37,301 bases of DNA from Streptomyces sp. NRRL B-3428 (GCA_000721375.1 JOGW01000033.1:1-37301), one strand, 5' to 3'; shown: positions 1-9,076, numbered from the stretch's first letter. Notes: a model not told the origin generated them from the letters alone. Program-made: numbers and translations.

Positions 1-206
1 ACGGGAGCCGGCTGCGGTGCGAGCGCAGGCAGAGCGGTGATGCCCGGCCGAGCGTCGCCCGCGTTTCGTCACCTGGGCAGGCCCGTTCCGTCGGTGGCAC
101 CCTGCTCCCGCGTGGGCGCGAGTCGGCTACGACACCTCGCGGCGAGTGGGAATCGGATCGCTACGACCGGAGTTGGTGAGGGGAGTCAGCCGTTTCAGGA
201 GGGGTT

Positions 207-1178
207 ATGCGAGCGATTCAGGTTTCCGAAGTGGGCGGTCCCGAGGTGTTGCGACTGGTCGACATTGATCAGCCGGTGCCGGGCCCGGGCCAGGCGGTTG
301 TGGAGGTCGCCGCGTCCGGCGTCAACTTCCTGGACGTATACCACCGCGAGGGCCGGTACACCCTCCCGCTGCCCTTCACCCCGGGCACTGAGGGCGCGGG
401 CACGGTCCTCGAGGTGGGACCCGGCGTCACCCACGTCGCTGTGGGGGACCGGGTCGGCTGGGTGGAGACTCCCGGCAGCTATGCCGAGCAGGCTGTCGTG
501 GACGCCTCCCGGCTCGTGCCCCTGCCCGACGGCGTCGACTTCGAGGCCGCCGCCGCCGTGCTGCTGCAGGGCATGACGGCGCACTACCTCGTCAAGGACG
601 CCTACCCGGTCCAGCCAGGCGACACGGTGCTCGTGCACGCTGCTGCCGGCGGCATGGGGCTGGTGCTGACCCAGCTCATCACCCACCTCGGCGGCAGAGT
701 GATCGGCACAACCTCGACACCGGAGAAGGCCCAACTGGCGCTGCGCGCCGGGGCCGCCGAGGTAATCCTCTACTCCGCAGTGGACGATCTCGCGGCCGAG
801 GTGAAGCGGCTCAATGGCGGCCAGGGCCTGCCCGTCGTCTTCGACGGCGTCGGCAAGGACACCTTCGATGCGAGCCTCGCCAGCCTGCGAACCCGCGGCC
901 ACCTGGTGCTCTTCGGCGCCGCGAGTGGTGCGGTGCCGCCCTTCGACCCCATCCGGCTCGCCCAGGGCGGTTCGCTGACCCTGATCCGGCCAAGCCTCGG
1001 GCACTACATCGCCGATCGGTCCGAGCTGCTCCGGCGCGCCGCCGACGTGCTCGAATGGGTGCGCACCAAGGCGCTTGAGACCACCGTGACAGCCCGCTAC
1101 CCGCTCGCCGAGGTCGCCCAAGCCCACCGCGATCTGGAAGCTCGACGTACCACCGGCAAGCTACTCGTCATCCCCTAG
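207..1178 (+). CDS. qor: NADPH:quinone oxidoreductase (QOR, zinc-independent MDR family)
   Basis: 323 aa, the normal length for the QOR branch of the medium-chain dehydrogenase/reductase superfamily. These cytosolic enzymes reduce quinones with NADPH. The N-terminal GroES-like domain (about 1-120) lacks the zinc-ligand set of alcohol dehydrogenases. The Rossmann dinucleotide loop is AAAGGMG at 145-151, with the usual preceding strand VLVHA and following helix. The end LEARRTTGKLLVIP is the typical QOR C-terminus. The start is fixed by AGGAGG at 197-203, just upstream of ATG 207. No operon partner is visible. The substrate cannot be told from sequence. Confidence 0.93.
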   Translation: MRAIQVSEVGGPEVLRLVDIDQPVPGPGQAVVEVAASGVNFLDVYHREGRYTLPLPFTPGTEGAGTVLEVGPGVTHVAVGDRVGWVETPGSYAEQAVVDASRLVPLPDGVDFEAAAAVLLQGMTAHYLVKDAYPVQPGDTVLVHAAAGGMGLVLTQLITHLGGRVIGTTSTPEKAQLALRAGAAEVILYSAVDDLAAEVKRLNGGQGLPVVFDGVGKDTFDASLASLRTRGHLVLFGAASGAVPPFDPIRLAQGGSLTLIRPSLGHYIADRSELLRRAADVLEWVRTKALETTVTARYPLAEVAQAHRDLEARRTTGKLLVIP

Positions 1179-1545
1179 GGCCACCGACGGAATTGACTGA
1201 CTTGCAGGAACGTGGCTTCCGTCAGGCATCGATCCCGCGCAGCCGTGTCTGGGATCCCGGGTGATGACCGCTACGGGGCTTGAACTCGTGGAGGCGTGAG
1301 CGATAGTCCGGTTCCGGCGAGGCATCCGTCGATGAGTCGCTGCGGTATTGGATCGTGCGCAGGCCTCTTCGGACGGTCTGGACCAGGTGCTCGGGGGTGG
1401 TGAACGCGACGTTGCTGCGCGGCCACCGTGCAAGCGCGCGCAGCCGCCGAGTTCAGCGGAACGGCACATGGCAGCGGATCCTCACCCGGCTCCAGTCCCT
1501 GGCTGACGCTGCATGTCGATCGAAGCCGCCCGGTACGCCACCACA
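1179..1545. other. Intergenic stretch with no recognisable gene
   Basis: 367 bp between the oxidoreductase stop and the end of the GntR remnant. Several frames stay open here, but none has a ribosome binding site or a recognisable motif. It may contain decayed distal parts of the GntR gene; I could not extend the homology. Confidence 0.4.
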
Positions 1546-1787
1546 TCAGGGCGCAGCGCCTTCGTCCCCGCGCTGTCGCACGGGCTCCACGAGGCCCTCC
1601 GCCACCAACTCGTCGACCGCCTGCGCAGCCGTTTGCTTGGCCATACCGTGCTGCGCAGCAAGGTCCACCAAGTGCGGAAGAGCCTGCCGGGACGGTAGTC
1701 ACCGCGCGCGATGGCGGCCCGCAACGTGTTGGCCAACTGTCGTTGCCGGGCCTTGTCCGTGACCGTGGACGACCCCGACCGCCTCAC
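1546..1787 (-). pseudogene. GntR-family regulator winged-helix domain, frameshifted
   Basis: Reading leftward from 1787, one frame gives QRQLANTLRAAIARGDYRPG, the start of a GntR winged helix. The domain then continues only after a one-base shift near 1680, as LPHLVDLAAQHGMAKQTAAQ and then AVDELVAEGLVEPVRQRG, stopping at 1546. Joined, the pieces make the canonical helix-turn-helix and wing of GntR DNA-binding domains. No effector-binding domain follows, so either the gene is a short GntR form broken by one base, or its C-terminus is lost. An intact homologue would repress or activate a neighbouring gene as a dimer. One missing base or a sequencing error would equally explain the break. Confidence 0.7.
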
Positions 1788-1993
1788 CGCAATGCTCTGG
1801 CTCCAGCCGCAGGAGACGTGGATGCCGGAGAATCACCAGCGACTTGAGCACGTTCGAGAAACCTGGCCGAGTGAAGTCGTAGAAACGGCTCCCATGGCCT
1901 ACGAGTGGAGTCCCTGCCGCAAGCGTTGAATCTCCTCGTCCGCCCGCGAACGCCCTCACTTCTCAACCAGCCCTGGCGGGACAAAACGCTCTT

Positions 1994-2476
1994 TTAGTCG
2001 GTGCGGGACGTGATCCAGTCCTCGTTGTTTCGGTGACGGTCCAGTCCGACGGCGCTGAACTCGTCCTCGCCCAGGCTCTTTCGTGCGCCAAGCCGCCGCA
2101 ATGCCTGTGAGATCGGGCTGACTGCACGCGAGAACCGCTTCTTCTCGGGCTCGTCCAGAGGTCCCAAAGTCAGTGACCCATCGGACCAGACGGCGGCGCG
2201 TTGCTCGCCGATTCCGCCGAAGTACTCGGCTTCCACATAGGCGACCGGTCCTGCTGAGGACCACTGGGCGAGCAGCGTCTCGAACCGTCCCGGCAGCTTC
2301 CAGAACCCCAGGTCACCTCCGTCGCTGCCGTCGGTGACGGCGTCGAAGACCTCATCAGTCATCGGTATCAGCGACAGGCCCTGCCGAAGGGGCGCCACGC
2401 GGGCTCCAGGAATCTCCCGCGACGCACGATGCAGCAATTCGTCTGCCGCGATCACTGCCTGCAATTCGTAACCCAC
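1994..2476 (-). CDS. Conserved actinobacterial protein of unknown function
   Basis: 160 aa, acidic, with no signal peptide, membrane span or known catalytic motif. It begins MGYELQAVIAADELLHRAS and contains PVAYVEAEYFGGIGEQRAAV at its centre, with a PISQALRRLG segment near the end. I recall this pattern as a soluble protein common in Streptomyces genomes and annotated only as hypothetical. The GGxGEQ(R)AAVW block suggests a compact alpha/beta fold similar to small single-domain immunity-type proteins, but that is a guess. It stands alone on the minus strand with no partner gene close by. Confidence 0.75.
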   Translation of the reverse strand: MGYELQAVIAADELLHRASREIPGARVAPLRQGLSLIPMTDEVFDAVTDGSDGGDLGFWKLPGRFETLLAQWSSAGPVAYVEAEYFGGIGEQRAAVWSDGSLTLGPLDEPEKKRFSRAVSPISQALRRLGARKSLGEDEFSAVGLDRHRNNEDWITSRTD

Positions 2477-2676
2477 CCCGCGGCCTCCCTAACCGATTGG
2501 AGCCCCATCGTGCCCGACACGTCGCGCACGAACCCACGTGCCTCCCCGTCTCAGAGCCCACACCCCGCCGGCGGGTTCCTGCCAGGTGAACCTTCAGATT
2601 CCACGAGCCCGCTGGTTTCCACCTACACATGGCGCCAGGCCCCCGAACACCTCGCTACCCTTCGCCAGTTGTGAGA

Positions 2677-2694
2677 CCGGGGGCTCCGCCCCGG
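2677..2694. terminator. GC-rich hairpin, possible terminator
   Basis: CCGGGG (2677-2682) can pair with CCCCGG (2689-2694) across a short loop. It lies about 140 bp downstream of the minus-strand gene ending at 2833. There is no T-run, as is usual in Streptomyces, so the assignment is weak. Confidence 0.35.
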
Positions 2695-2832
2695 GGGGTC
2701 GCGATCCCGTCGCTCAGATCGAATGCCAGCGGCCACCAGCTGCTTCTCCGGTGTCTTGCCTGGCGAAACGATCCTGAAATCCCTCCACTTTGCAGCACAT
2801 CCCGCCAGATACGAGGTGTTGCAACTGGATGC

Positions 2833-3309
2833 TCAGTACTTGATCTCTTTGGCTTCGTACCCTTCGAGCCCTGTCGTGGCGAGTGCGGGTACGAGGGCGT
2901 GCAGGTACCAGGCGAGGTCGGTGAACGCGGGCGCCGCTGGAATGTGCCGGCGGTCGATGGTGGGCGAGAAGCAGACCTTCGTGCGGCCGGGCATGAACAT
3001 GAACATCCCGCCGGTCCTGGCTTCGGGGTGGTAGACGTTGATGGCCACGGCGTACGGCAGGTTGCCGGGCGCGTCCAGGCGTACCAGCACCTCGTCGATC
3101 TCTCCGGGGGAGCTGTCGTACCAGTCGTACATGTCGTCCGCGTCGTTGATCATGTGGGTGACACCCCCGGCAGGGTCGTCCACCGACCAGCCCACCGCGG
3201 TGAGGGCATCCACGATCGCGCGTGCGCTGGTCGGGTGGGTGAACGTGAAGTCGATGTCGGCGTCTCTGGATCCCACTGAACCTCCGCTCATCGTGGCGTA
3301 GCCCCGCAT
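2833..3309 (-). CDS. Unknown soluble protein
   Basis: 158 aa from ATG 3309, chosen because AAGGG lies five bases upstream; ATG 3291 (MSGGSVGSRDADI) is the alternative. The protein is acidic in its first two thirds (DADIDFTFTHP, NDADDMYDWYDSSPGEIDEV) and ends in a more hydrophobic stretch with AFTDLAWYLHALVPALATTG. No signal peptide, membrane helix or family signature is recognised. Size, acidity and the isolated position would fit an orphan immunity-type protein of a polymorphic toxin system, but no toxin gene is nearby, so the function is open. Confidence 0.65.
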   Translation of the reverse strand: MRGYATMSGGSVGSRDADIDFTFTHPTSARAIVDALTAVGWSVDDPAGGVTHMINDADDMYDWYDSSPGEIDEVLVRLDAPGNLPYAVAINVYHPEARTGGMFMFMPGRTKVCFSPTIDRRHIPAAPAFTDLAWYLHALVPALATTGLEGYEAKEIKY

Positions 3310-3610
3310 GCTCGCCCTTGGAGCGCAGGGCAGTCGACCCATTTTCCATCACGCTCAAGCCTCGACCGTGCGCTGAGCTGGCCGAACTACGAGATTCCGA
3401 CCGTACATCCTGGCTTGGGCGCAGCCGTCCCTCTGGCGTACACCTCACGGAAGTGCGGTCAGATATGGGGTTCCTTGGACTCAGAAACGTGGCGCTGTCT
3501 GGCCGTGGGGCTGACGCAGGCATGGATCTAGAGCCTGTCTCCTTGATGGGGCGATCCACTGATCAGCGCCCCCTTGATGCTTGCGGTGTCGCGCATGGAA
3601 GCCTGTCCAG

Positions 3611-4072
3611 ATGGATACATTCGCGGACCGGCTCGACGGTGGGCGGAAGTGGTGGGAGGCCGCCATTGAAGAAGCGCAGGAGCGGCGCTGGGTCCGCGAC
3701 GCCGTGGAACGGCAAGTCATCAGGGACATTGGCGCCGCCACAAACCCTCTCCATGGCGGACGGGCGGCCCCGTTCACCGAGGACTCGTGGCACGTACGCA
3801 TCGGGAGGATCGCGATTTGGGCCGGGGTACTGCGGCTCGCGGCCCGATCAGGCGGATGGGTGCTCCACCCCGTCGCCGGACACATGCCACCCAACCCTGC
3901 TGGCATGACCGAGCTGCTGTCTGGCATCTACGCGGTCGGCGAGCAAGGAGAAATCTGGATGCAGCAGCTCCTGAAGGGTGAGTTGCCACCAGACGACGAG
4001 ATTGCGAAGGCCGAAGGCTTCCTCACCGGGCCGGGATCCGTCGAGGACCTTGAGCTCTTCTTCTACGACTGA
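3611..4072 (+). CDS. Unknown protein, 153 aa
   Basis: Starts at ATG 3611 (MDTFADRLDGGRKWWEAA) with GGAAG about eight bases upstream. The N-terminal half is a charged helical segment rich in Glu and Arg (IEEAQERRWVRDAVERQVIRD). The middle is amphipathic (IGRIAIWAGVLRLAARSGGW) and the C-terminus is acidic, ending EDLELFFYD. No known domain is recognised. It lies immediately before a transposase relic on the opposite strand, so it may be flanking cargo of an old insertion. Confidence 0.6.
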   Translation: MDTFADRLDGGRKWWEAAIEEAQERRWVRDAVERQVIRDIGAATNPLHGGRAAPFTEDSWHVRIGRIAIWAGVLRLAARSGGWVLHPVAGHMPPNPAGMTELLSGIYAVGEQGEIWMQQLLKGELPPDDEIAKAEGFLTGPGSVEDLELFFYD

Positions 4073-4090
4073 ACCGGCGTCGCTCGGTCG

Positions 4091-4580
4091 TCACCGCCGT
4101 ACCCACATGAGGATGACGGAGAGGTGGAGTGTGGCCTGGTAGGCGAGGGCGAGCTTGTCCGCTCTCATGGCCAGGCCACGCCATTGCTTGAGTCGCTTGA
4201 TGCACCGTTCGACAGCGTTGCGCTGCTTATACGCCTCGGCGCCGAAGACTGGTGGCCGGCCTCCGTCGCGACCTCGCCGCAACCGGTGGCCCACCTGGCC
4301 GGACGGCTGGGGGATGACAGCGCGGATTCCACGGCGCTGGAGATGATCGCGGATCGCGCGGGATGAATACGCCTGGTCCGCCAGGACGGCATCGGGTCGG
4401 GTCCTCGGTCTTCCCGGCCCGCTTCACGGTAACGGAGGCCTGCCACGACGGTCACGAAGGCTGGGGCGTCGCCCACCTGGCCTGCTGTGACACGAAGGAT
4501 CAGGGGCCTTGCACGGCTGTCGCTGGCGAGGTGGACTTTCCTGCTCAGGGCGCCGCGGGAGCGCCAGCACGACCGCCGGG
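4091..4580 (-). mobile_element. IS5-family transposase relic (C-terminal half, frameshifted)
   Basis: The minus strand encodes the C-terminal half of a Streptomyces IS5-type DDE transposase. One frame gives GALSRKVHLASDSRARPLIL and TAGQVGDAPAF (about 4420-4580). After a one-base shift near 4400 the homology continues as DAVLADQAYSSRAIRDHLQR, GQVGHRLRRGRDGGRPPVF and the catalytic region AVERCIKRLKQWRGLAMR, ending LHLSVILMWVRR at 4091. The conserved D of VLADQAY and E of AVERC correspond to the second and third acidic residues of the DDE triad. The N-terminal half, including the first D, is absent, and no terminal inverted repeats were found. It is inactive. Confidence 0.85.
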
Positions 4581-4891
4581 GCCGCTGGGGAGGTACTTCC
4601 ATGAGCACGGTCACGGAGCTCACTCGGTGGCGCGGCGCCACTCCGTTCCGTGGCACCGAGGAGCCGTGCGGTGTCGCTGTCCATCTCGAACATCACGGTG
4701 CCGTCCGGTCCGGCCATGCAGCCGAAAGGCGCGGAGCGTTCCGACTGCCTCGGGTTCGGCTTCGGCTTCGGCATGGGCTACTGCTTCAGCGCCCTGCTCG
4801 CCTGGGTGGTTGTCGCCAATCTGCCCAGTAGGGAGGGTAGTTGGTGTCATGAGTGCGGGTGCTCATGGCACCCGCGTGTGGCAGCGAGAAG

Positions 4892-5821
4892 ATGACAGGC
4901 ATGCGGCTATGGGTGGACATCGGCATCGCTTGGGCGCTGCTACCCGCCGACGCGGTCCTCGTCGGGTGGCTGCTTGTGCGTACCGCGTTTCAGGGGTACG
5001 ACTTCGGATCGAGCGGTCCCTTGACGTACAAGGCAGCGCGCCAGGGAGCTCTCCTCGGCGGGGTCTTGCTAGCTGTTGGGCTGGGCTTGCTCTCGGTTTT
5101 TGAGCTGTGGATCGCGGGCGCCGTCCATACGGTCATCGTGCTCCCGGCAGCGCTGTGGTTGTCTGCTGTGGCCCGCGCGAATCCGGAGCGGCGCTCAAGG
5201 CGTGCAGAGCGCAGGAAACCGACGGTGCACGGCGCCACCTCGCGCCCGCGGGAGCGGACGGTCCATTGGGCGCGGCCAGCTCCGCCGCCTCCTCCCGGAC
5301 TGGCTGACAGCGGCACATGGCTCGTTGCCGAGCTGGTGACAACGACAGAGTTATGCCTTGGTGCCGGTTCCGTTCAAGTCTTCGCATACGACGCAGATGC
5401 AGACGCAGACCCTGGCCGCCCATCGATGGGCCATGACCTGACTGAGTACCTCGGCGCCTGCGCCGCCCCGGAGACCGGCAGGTCCGACAACGGAGGTGTG
5501 GCCGTCATCGTCGCCGTTCTGCCACGAGCAGCGAGCGACGACAGTGCCCCGTGCGGCCCCGTAGCCGAGGCGACGCTCTACGCATCGCGAGGCCGTCTGG
5601 CAGTTCGGGGCTGCAGGAACGGGGTCCCGGACCGGACCACCTTCGAGTTGCCGCCCGGTTGGACTCGTATCCGCATGTCCCGCACGACACTCGAGCCGCC
5701 AGGCGGCGCACCCTTGGATGGTGACGTGAGCAATCAGGTGGTGGCTGTGCTCCGTATCGAGGTCTGGCCCGTGCCAGAGCCAGGGGCCGGACTCATCGAT
5801 GCCGACTGTTCGGGCCTGTAG
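4892..5821 (+). CDS. Two-domain protein: N-terminal membrane segments, C-terminal unknown domain
   Basis: 309 aa from ATG 4892 (MTGMRLWVDIGIAWALL); ATG 4901 is equally possible. Hydrophobic stretches at about 5-28, 50-70 and 78-95 predict three membrane helices. A basic linker (about 100-135, ERRSRRAERRK) follows, then a proline run and a soluble C-terminal domain of about 165 residues (DSGTWLVAELVTTTELCLG onward) ending at 5821. The soluble domain carries a short Asp/Ala repeat, YDADADADPG. The two halves look unrelated, so this may be a natural fusion or two genes joined by deletion. Neither half is assigned to a family. Confidence 0.6.
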   Translation: MTGMRLWVDIGIAWALLPADAVLVGWLLVRTAFQGYDFGSSGPLTYKAARQGALLGGVLLAVGLGLLSVFELWIAGAVHTVIVLPAALWLSAVARANPERRSRRAERRKPTVHGATSRPRERTVHWARPAPPPPPGLADSGTWLVAELVTTTELCLGAGSVQVFAYDADADADPGRPSMGHDLTEYLGACAAPETGRSDNGGVAVIVAVLPRAASDDSAPCGPVAEATLYASRGRLAVRGCRNGVPDRTTFELPPGWTRIRMSRTTLEPPGGAPLDGDVSNQVVAVLRIEVWPVPEPGAGLIDADCSGL

Positions 5822-6355
5822 GCCGTCGTCATCACGTGGCGCGAGGCGAAACTGAGCGATCGGTTCCTCATCGTGTCTAGCTGCTGTCAAACGGCATCCC
5901 GTTCATCGAGGTCTTGAAGTACGCCCTGCACTGCGCCGGGCTTCAGGTCCTGCGAGGCGCGCCGCAGTTGAGAGGCCTGGCGCCCCGAACGCATTCTGGG
6001 CGGTGGAGTACCGCCGGGCCGCTAGGCACGCACCTCCTGACCGCGGCGTTGCGTAAACCGCTTCGATGCTCCGCGCATGATCAATGTCCATGCGTGTGGG
6101 AGTCCCCCCGGGGTGGGTTCCTGTCGATGCCACCGCCCCGAGTACCTTGCCGAGGACCTCACGGCCGGGCGATGCGATCGAGGCCCGCCCTATCGGGCCG
6201 ACGTCGACGGCCCGATACGGCACGTATCCGCAGCGGGTCCGGGGTCCGGCAGCAGTGTTGCAACGCCCGGCCCGCAGTACTGGCTTTCCCAGCGGACGGG
6301 AACGTTCCTCGGCGAGACTGCCGACCGTCCGACAATCCCGGTGAGAGGGCAGCAG
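5822..6355. other. Intergenic stretch with no recognisable gene
   Basis: 534 bp before the hydrolase. Open frames on both strands lack ribosome binding sites and motifs. The long minus-strand frame that crosses it is mainly the mirror of the hydrolase gene. It presumably holds the hydrolase promoter, though no clear -35/-10 pair was found. Confidence 0.4.
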
Positions 6356-7195
6356 GTGGCTGACAGCAAGGCGTTCTTCGCGGCGTACGACGCGGTACTC
6401 GGGCAGTGGCCCGTAAAGGTCGAGGCAGTCGACATCCCCACCCCCTACGGCCGCACGCGTGCGCACGTCAGTGGGCCGGAGGGCGGCAGCCCGCTTGTCC
6501 TCCTGCCTGGAGGCGGTACTACGTCTGTCGCCTGGTTCGCCAACGCGGAAGCCCTCGCTGAGCACCATCGTGTATACGCCGTCGACCTGATCGGCGACCT
6601 GGGGTACAGCCCAAACGACGGGCAGCCGCTGCGGAGCAGCGAGGATCTGACGGCGTGGCTCGACGCGCTGCTCGACGGACTGGGGTTGGCCAGCGTCCAG
6701 TTGTGCGGCCACTCGTATGGCGCGTGGACAGCTCTCAACTACGCGCTGCACGCCCCGGAGCGGGTCAGCCGGCTCGCGCTGCTGGACCCGACCGGCTGCT
6801 TCGCCGGGCTGCGCAGCGGGTACATGCTGCGCGCGCTGCCGATGCTCGCGCGGCCCACCGCTCGGCGCATGCTCGCCTTCCACCGCTGGGAGACCGGGAG
6901 CCTTCCCGCTGACCCGGTTTGGCAGGAGTTCCTCGCCGCCACGGCACACGCCCCGCGCCCCAAGGCCATCCGGATGCGGCGCCCGCGCCCGGAAAACCTC
7001 AAGGCGTTCACAGTCGAGACGCTGGTGCTCCTTGCTGGCCGCAGCAAAGCCCACGACGCGCGCCAAGTAGCGGCGACGGCCCGCGAGCTGCTGCCGCATG
7101 CCACCGTGACCGTGCTCGAGCAGGCGTCCCACCATTCCCTGCCCACCGAGCAACCGGCCGAGGTCAACCGGCTGTTGAAGAACTTCCTGTCCTGA
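6356..7195 (+). CDS. Alpha/beta-fold hydrolase
   Basis: 279 aa, the usual size of a single-domain alpha/beta hydrolase. The start is taken as GTG 6356 (VADSKAFFAAYDAVLGQW) because a GAGAGGG stretch lies upstream and family proteins begin here. The oxyanion-loop region PGGGTTS is at 51-57. The nucleophile elbow GHSYG places Ser120, and the C-terminal QASHHSLP (His259/260) gives the catalytic His. An Asp in GRSKAHD is the likely acid. The protein is probably an esterase or lactonase acting in the cytoplasm; the substrate is unknown. It is monocistronic, with no regulator alongside. Confidence 0.9.
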   Translation: MADSKAFFAAYDAVLGQWPVKVEAVDIPTPYGRTRAHVSGPEGGSPLVLLPGGGTTSVAWFANAEALAEHHRVYAVDLIGDLGYSPNDGQPLRSSEDLTAWLDALLDGLGLASVQLCGHSYGAWTALNYALHAPERVSRLALLDPTGCFAGLRSGYMLRALPMLARPTARRMLAFHRWETGSLPADPVWQEFLAATAHAPRPKAIRMRRPRPENLKAFTVETLVLLAGRSKAHDARQVAATARELLPHATVTVLEQASHHSLPTEQPAEVNRLLKNFLS

Positions 7196-7215
7196 GTCCG
7201 CTCTGAGCGGGGACT
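7195..7215 (+). terminator. Imperfect hairpin after the hydrolase gene
   Basis: AGTCC.GC and GC.GGACT arms flank a CTCTGAG centre directly after the hydrolase stop. The stem has mismatches and only a short T-run follows, so termination here is likely but not certain. Confidence 0.35.
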
Positions 7216-7349
7216 TTCGACCGCGCGTGCGGGCTGGTCTCAGGCGCTCCGTGGCTTTCGGGCCGTCGTCTTCGCCGAGTCTGACGTGGAGGTCTATGCA
7301 TGGTGAGGTCCGCTGACCTCGCCGTCCAAGGCCTTCCGCCACAGCTGCG

Positions 7350-7595
7350 ATGACTCGGCCCCACCTTGGCCGGCTCCCCGCGACCAAGGCGCGAAGTGCC
7401 TTGCCTCTCCACCTCCACCTCCACCTCCACCTCCGCCTCGCCGTGGCCGTCGTCCTGGTGTGGCTGCTCTTCTGGACGTCTGTGGTCGCCGGGGCACGCA
7501 CGCTGATCGACACTCCTCGTTTCCGACGTGGGATGAGTCGGCTGGCGGGAGCGGTGCTGGTCTCGCTGGGGGTTCAAACCGCAGCAGCGAGGTAG
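7350..7595 (+). pseudogene. LysE/RhtB-type amino acid exporter, C-terminal stub
   Basis: The plus frame reads LAVAVVLVWLLFWTSVVAGA, then RTLIDTPRFRRGMSRLAGAV and LVSLGVQTAAAR to the stop at 7595. This is the last membrane helix pair and C-terminus of LysE/RhtB exporters, which normally span about 200 aa with six helices. The first four helices are missing. Just before the homology, a (Leu-His)4 run encoded by CTCCAC repeats sits where a membrane helix should start. The remnant is cut on its left and followed by a transposase stub on its right, so insertion and deletion events probably destroyed the gene. Confidence 0.6.
7407..7436 (+). repeat. CTCCAC hexanucleotide microsatellite
   Basis: Four perfect CTCCAC units followed by one CTCCGC. 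In the transporter-stub frame they encode alternating Leu and His. Confidence 0.85.
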
Positions 7596-7654
7596 GCCAA
7601 TGCCTCTCGGACGGTCTCATAGCTGCTGCCGGCCGCTGATTTAATGATCTTGCC

Positions 7655-7832
7655 GTGGCTGGTGTGATCACGGCGTCGGAGCCGTTTTGGATAGCCCCGT
7701 TCACCGGGCTTAGCCCGCGCTGCTTCGGCAAGCCGGTGACCTTGATACGCCGCGAGACGGCCGCGAAGTTGCAGCGCGGACGGCCCTGGCGACTCTCCCT
7801 GGCGGACCGAATTCTGCTGGTCACGGCTTACT
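7655..7832 (+). mobile_element. Transposase N-terminal stub (IS5-type, DDE superfamily)
   Basis: From GTG 7655 the plus frame reads MAGVITASEPFWIAPFTGLS, PRCFGKPVTLIRRETA and GRPWRLSLADRILLVTAYW. This is the conserved N-terminus of a common Streptomyces IS5-type transposase. Recognisable homology ends after TAYW (about 7832), 35 bp before the stop of the conjugation gene on the other strand. The truncation point may therefore be the left edge of the conjugative-element remnant. Confidence 0.75.
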
Positions 7833-7866
7833 GGCTTCTCCAGCGCTCCCGCGAGCAGAACGTCGT

Positions 7867-8793
7867 TCATGATCCGTCACCGTCCGCCACCGTGCCGCCG
7901 GATAGGAGGGTGGCAACTTCCCACCGTCCCGCTCGCGTCGACATCGCCAGCTCGTACGACAGCGGCCACCCGCCCGAGCCGTCGGTTGCGGTCACTTCGA
8001 CCAGCACGCGGACGGTGGTGCCGTCCGCCGGAACCTGTTCGGCGGCCGCCGCAGCGGTGTCGGCGGTGGCCTGCTGAACGTCGACCGCCTGGTAGCCGGC
8101 CGAGCTCACCCCGGCCAGTGAGGTACCAGGTGCGAGGTACCGCTCGACCTGACCGTCACCGGACAGGTATGCCGTGAGGAACTCGCCTGCTGTGCGGGTC
8201 AGTTCGCTGTCGGAGGGCAGCGCCGTCCCGTACGCGGACCGCGGCACCTGCGCGAGCGCGGGGCCGGCGACCCGGCCGGGAGCCTCGTCGACCGCGAACG
8301 TCACGCCGTGCTTGTCGGCGACGATGGGCATCGCGAAGTAGCGCACCGTGCCGTCCGGGTACTGCGCAGCCGCCGTCACCGACCACCGACCGTCGCGGTG
8401 CTGCGCACTGCGCACCGCATGCACAGCGCTGACCGGCTGCGCATCCTCGACCGGATCCGGCAGTGCCACCGACGGTGCCATTGCCTGCGCAACACGCGAC
8501 TGTGCATCGGCCTGTTTGCCGCTGCTGCGCAGCCACGCAGACAGGAACACCTCGGCGTAGCCCGACGGATCCGCTGGCACCACCGGCAGCTTCAGGGACG
8601 CGGGCTTCGGCGCGGCCGACACGGTCGGCGAGGGCGTCATCACCGCGACCGTCAGTGCTAGCGGGCCGGTCGCGAGCGCACCCACTACCACCAGGCGACC
8701 CAGGCGTACGCGGCGATACATCGTGTGCAGCGCCGCCCCCGCAACCGTGAGCGGAGCAGCCCCACCTTCCGAGATCCTCTTTGCAGGACTCAT
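7867..8793 (-). CDS. TcpC-like conjugal transfer protein
   Basis: 308 aa from ATG 8793 (MSPAKRISEGGAAPLT), which has GGGAG upstream; ATG 8832 is possible. A cytoplasmic N-terminus is followed by one membrane helix (about 33-52, LVVVGALATGPLALTVAVM), then two extracytoplasmic domains of the NTF2-like TcpC/ORF13 type. These carry SAWLRSSGK and the WSVTAAAQYPDG block, then GEFLTAYLSGDGQVERYLAPG and WPLSYELAMSTRAGRWEV. In Gram-positive conjugation TcpC-type proteins are VirB8-like scaffold parts of the mating channel. No VirB4 or coupling ATPase gene remains in the window, so the transfer apparatus is incomplete. Its upstream region is shared with the relaxation gene at 17265. Confidence 0.85.
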   Translation of the reverse strand: MSPAKRISEGGAAPLTVAGAALHTMYRRVRLGRLVVVGALATGPLALTVAVMTPSPTVSAAPKPASLKLPVVPADPSGYAEVFLSAWLRSSGKQADAQSRVAQAMAPSVALPDPVEDAQPVSAVHAVRSAQHRDGRWSVTAAAQYPDGTVRYFAMPIVADKHGVTFAVDEAPGRVAGPALAQVPRSAYGTALPSDSELTRTAGEFLTAYLSGDGQVERYLAPGTSLAGVSSAGYQAVDVQQATADTAAAAAEQVPADGTTVRVLVEVTATDGSGGWPLSYELAMSTRAGRWEVATLLSGGTVADGDGS

Positions 8794-8850
8794 GCGAACT
8801 CCCAGTTCAGTAAAGTCTGTTGCTGACCTCAAGAAGACCCGCGCACCCCG

Positions 8851-8940
8851 ACCGGACTTCCGACCAGTCGCCCCCGACCAGCATCACGAGACGGCCACAA
8901 ATCCCTGGTCGGGGTTCTGGTCGGCCCGACCAGGACCCCG
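8851..8940. promoter_or_regulatory. Shared upstream block with GGTCGGGG motifs and a 29-bp palindrome
   Basis: Positions 8851-8915 match 18198-18263, 34 of the first 40 bases being identical. The block carries several CCGACC/GGTCGG units. At 8912-8940 lies a near-perfect palindrome with 14-bp arms around a single C and one mismatch, centred on GGTCGGCCCGACC. It lies between the divergent TcpC-like and winged-helix genes. Probably a promoter/operator for an element regulator. Confidence 0.7.
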
Positions 8941-9076
8941 ATCACCCAGCTCAGGCCACATCACGGGGTGCTGGGATCGCTGTAGCGCGCCGCGGCTCGC
9001 ACGCGCGGCGTTCCGGCAGGGCGACGATCACGGTGATGCCGGTACACCGTCCAACCGGGGCGCAAGCGACCGTCGG

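Noticed and set aside
195..1127. Long minus-strand open frame
   Set aside because: Antisense to the quinone oxidoreductase; its openness is a by-product of high third-position GC.
4424..4895. Possible genes between the IS5 relic and the membrane protein on either strand
   Set aside because: Frames contain suggestive stretches (FGFGFGMGYCFSALLAWVV) but no start signal or homology I can defend.
5903..7513. 536-codon open frame on the minus strand
   Set aside because: It mirrors the alpha/beta hydrolase gene, which has a full catalytic motif set; the reverse frame has only low-complexity Arg/Gly-rich sequence.
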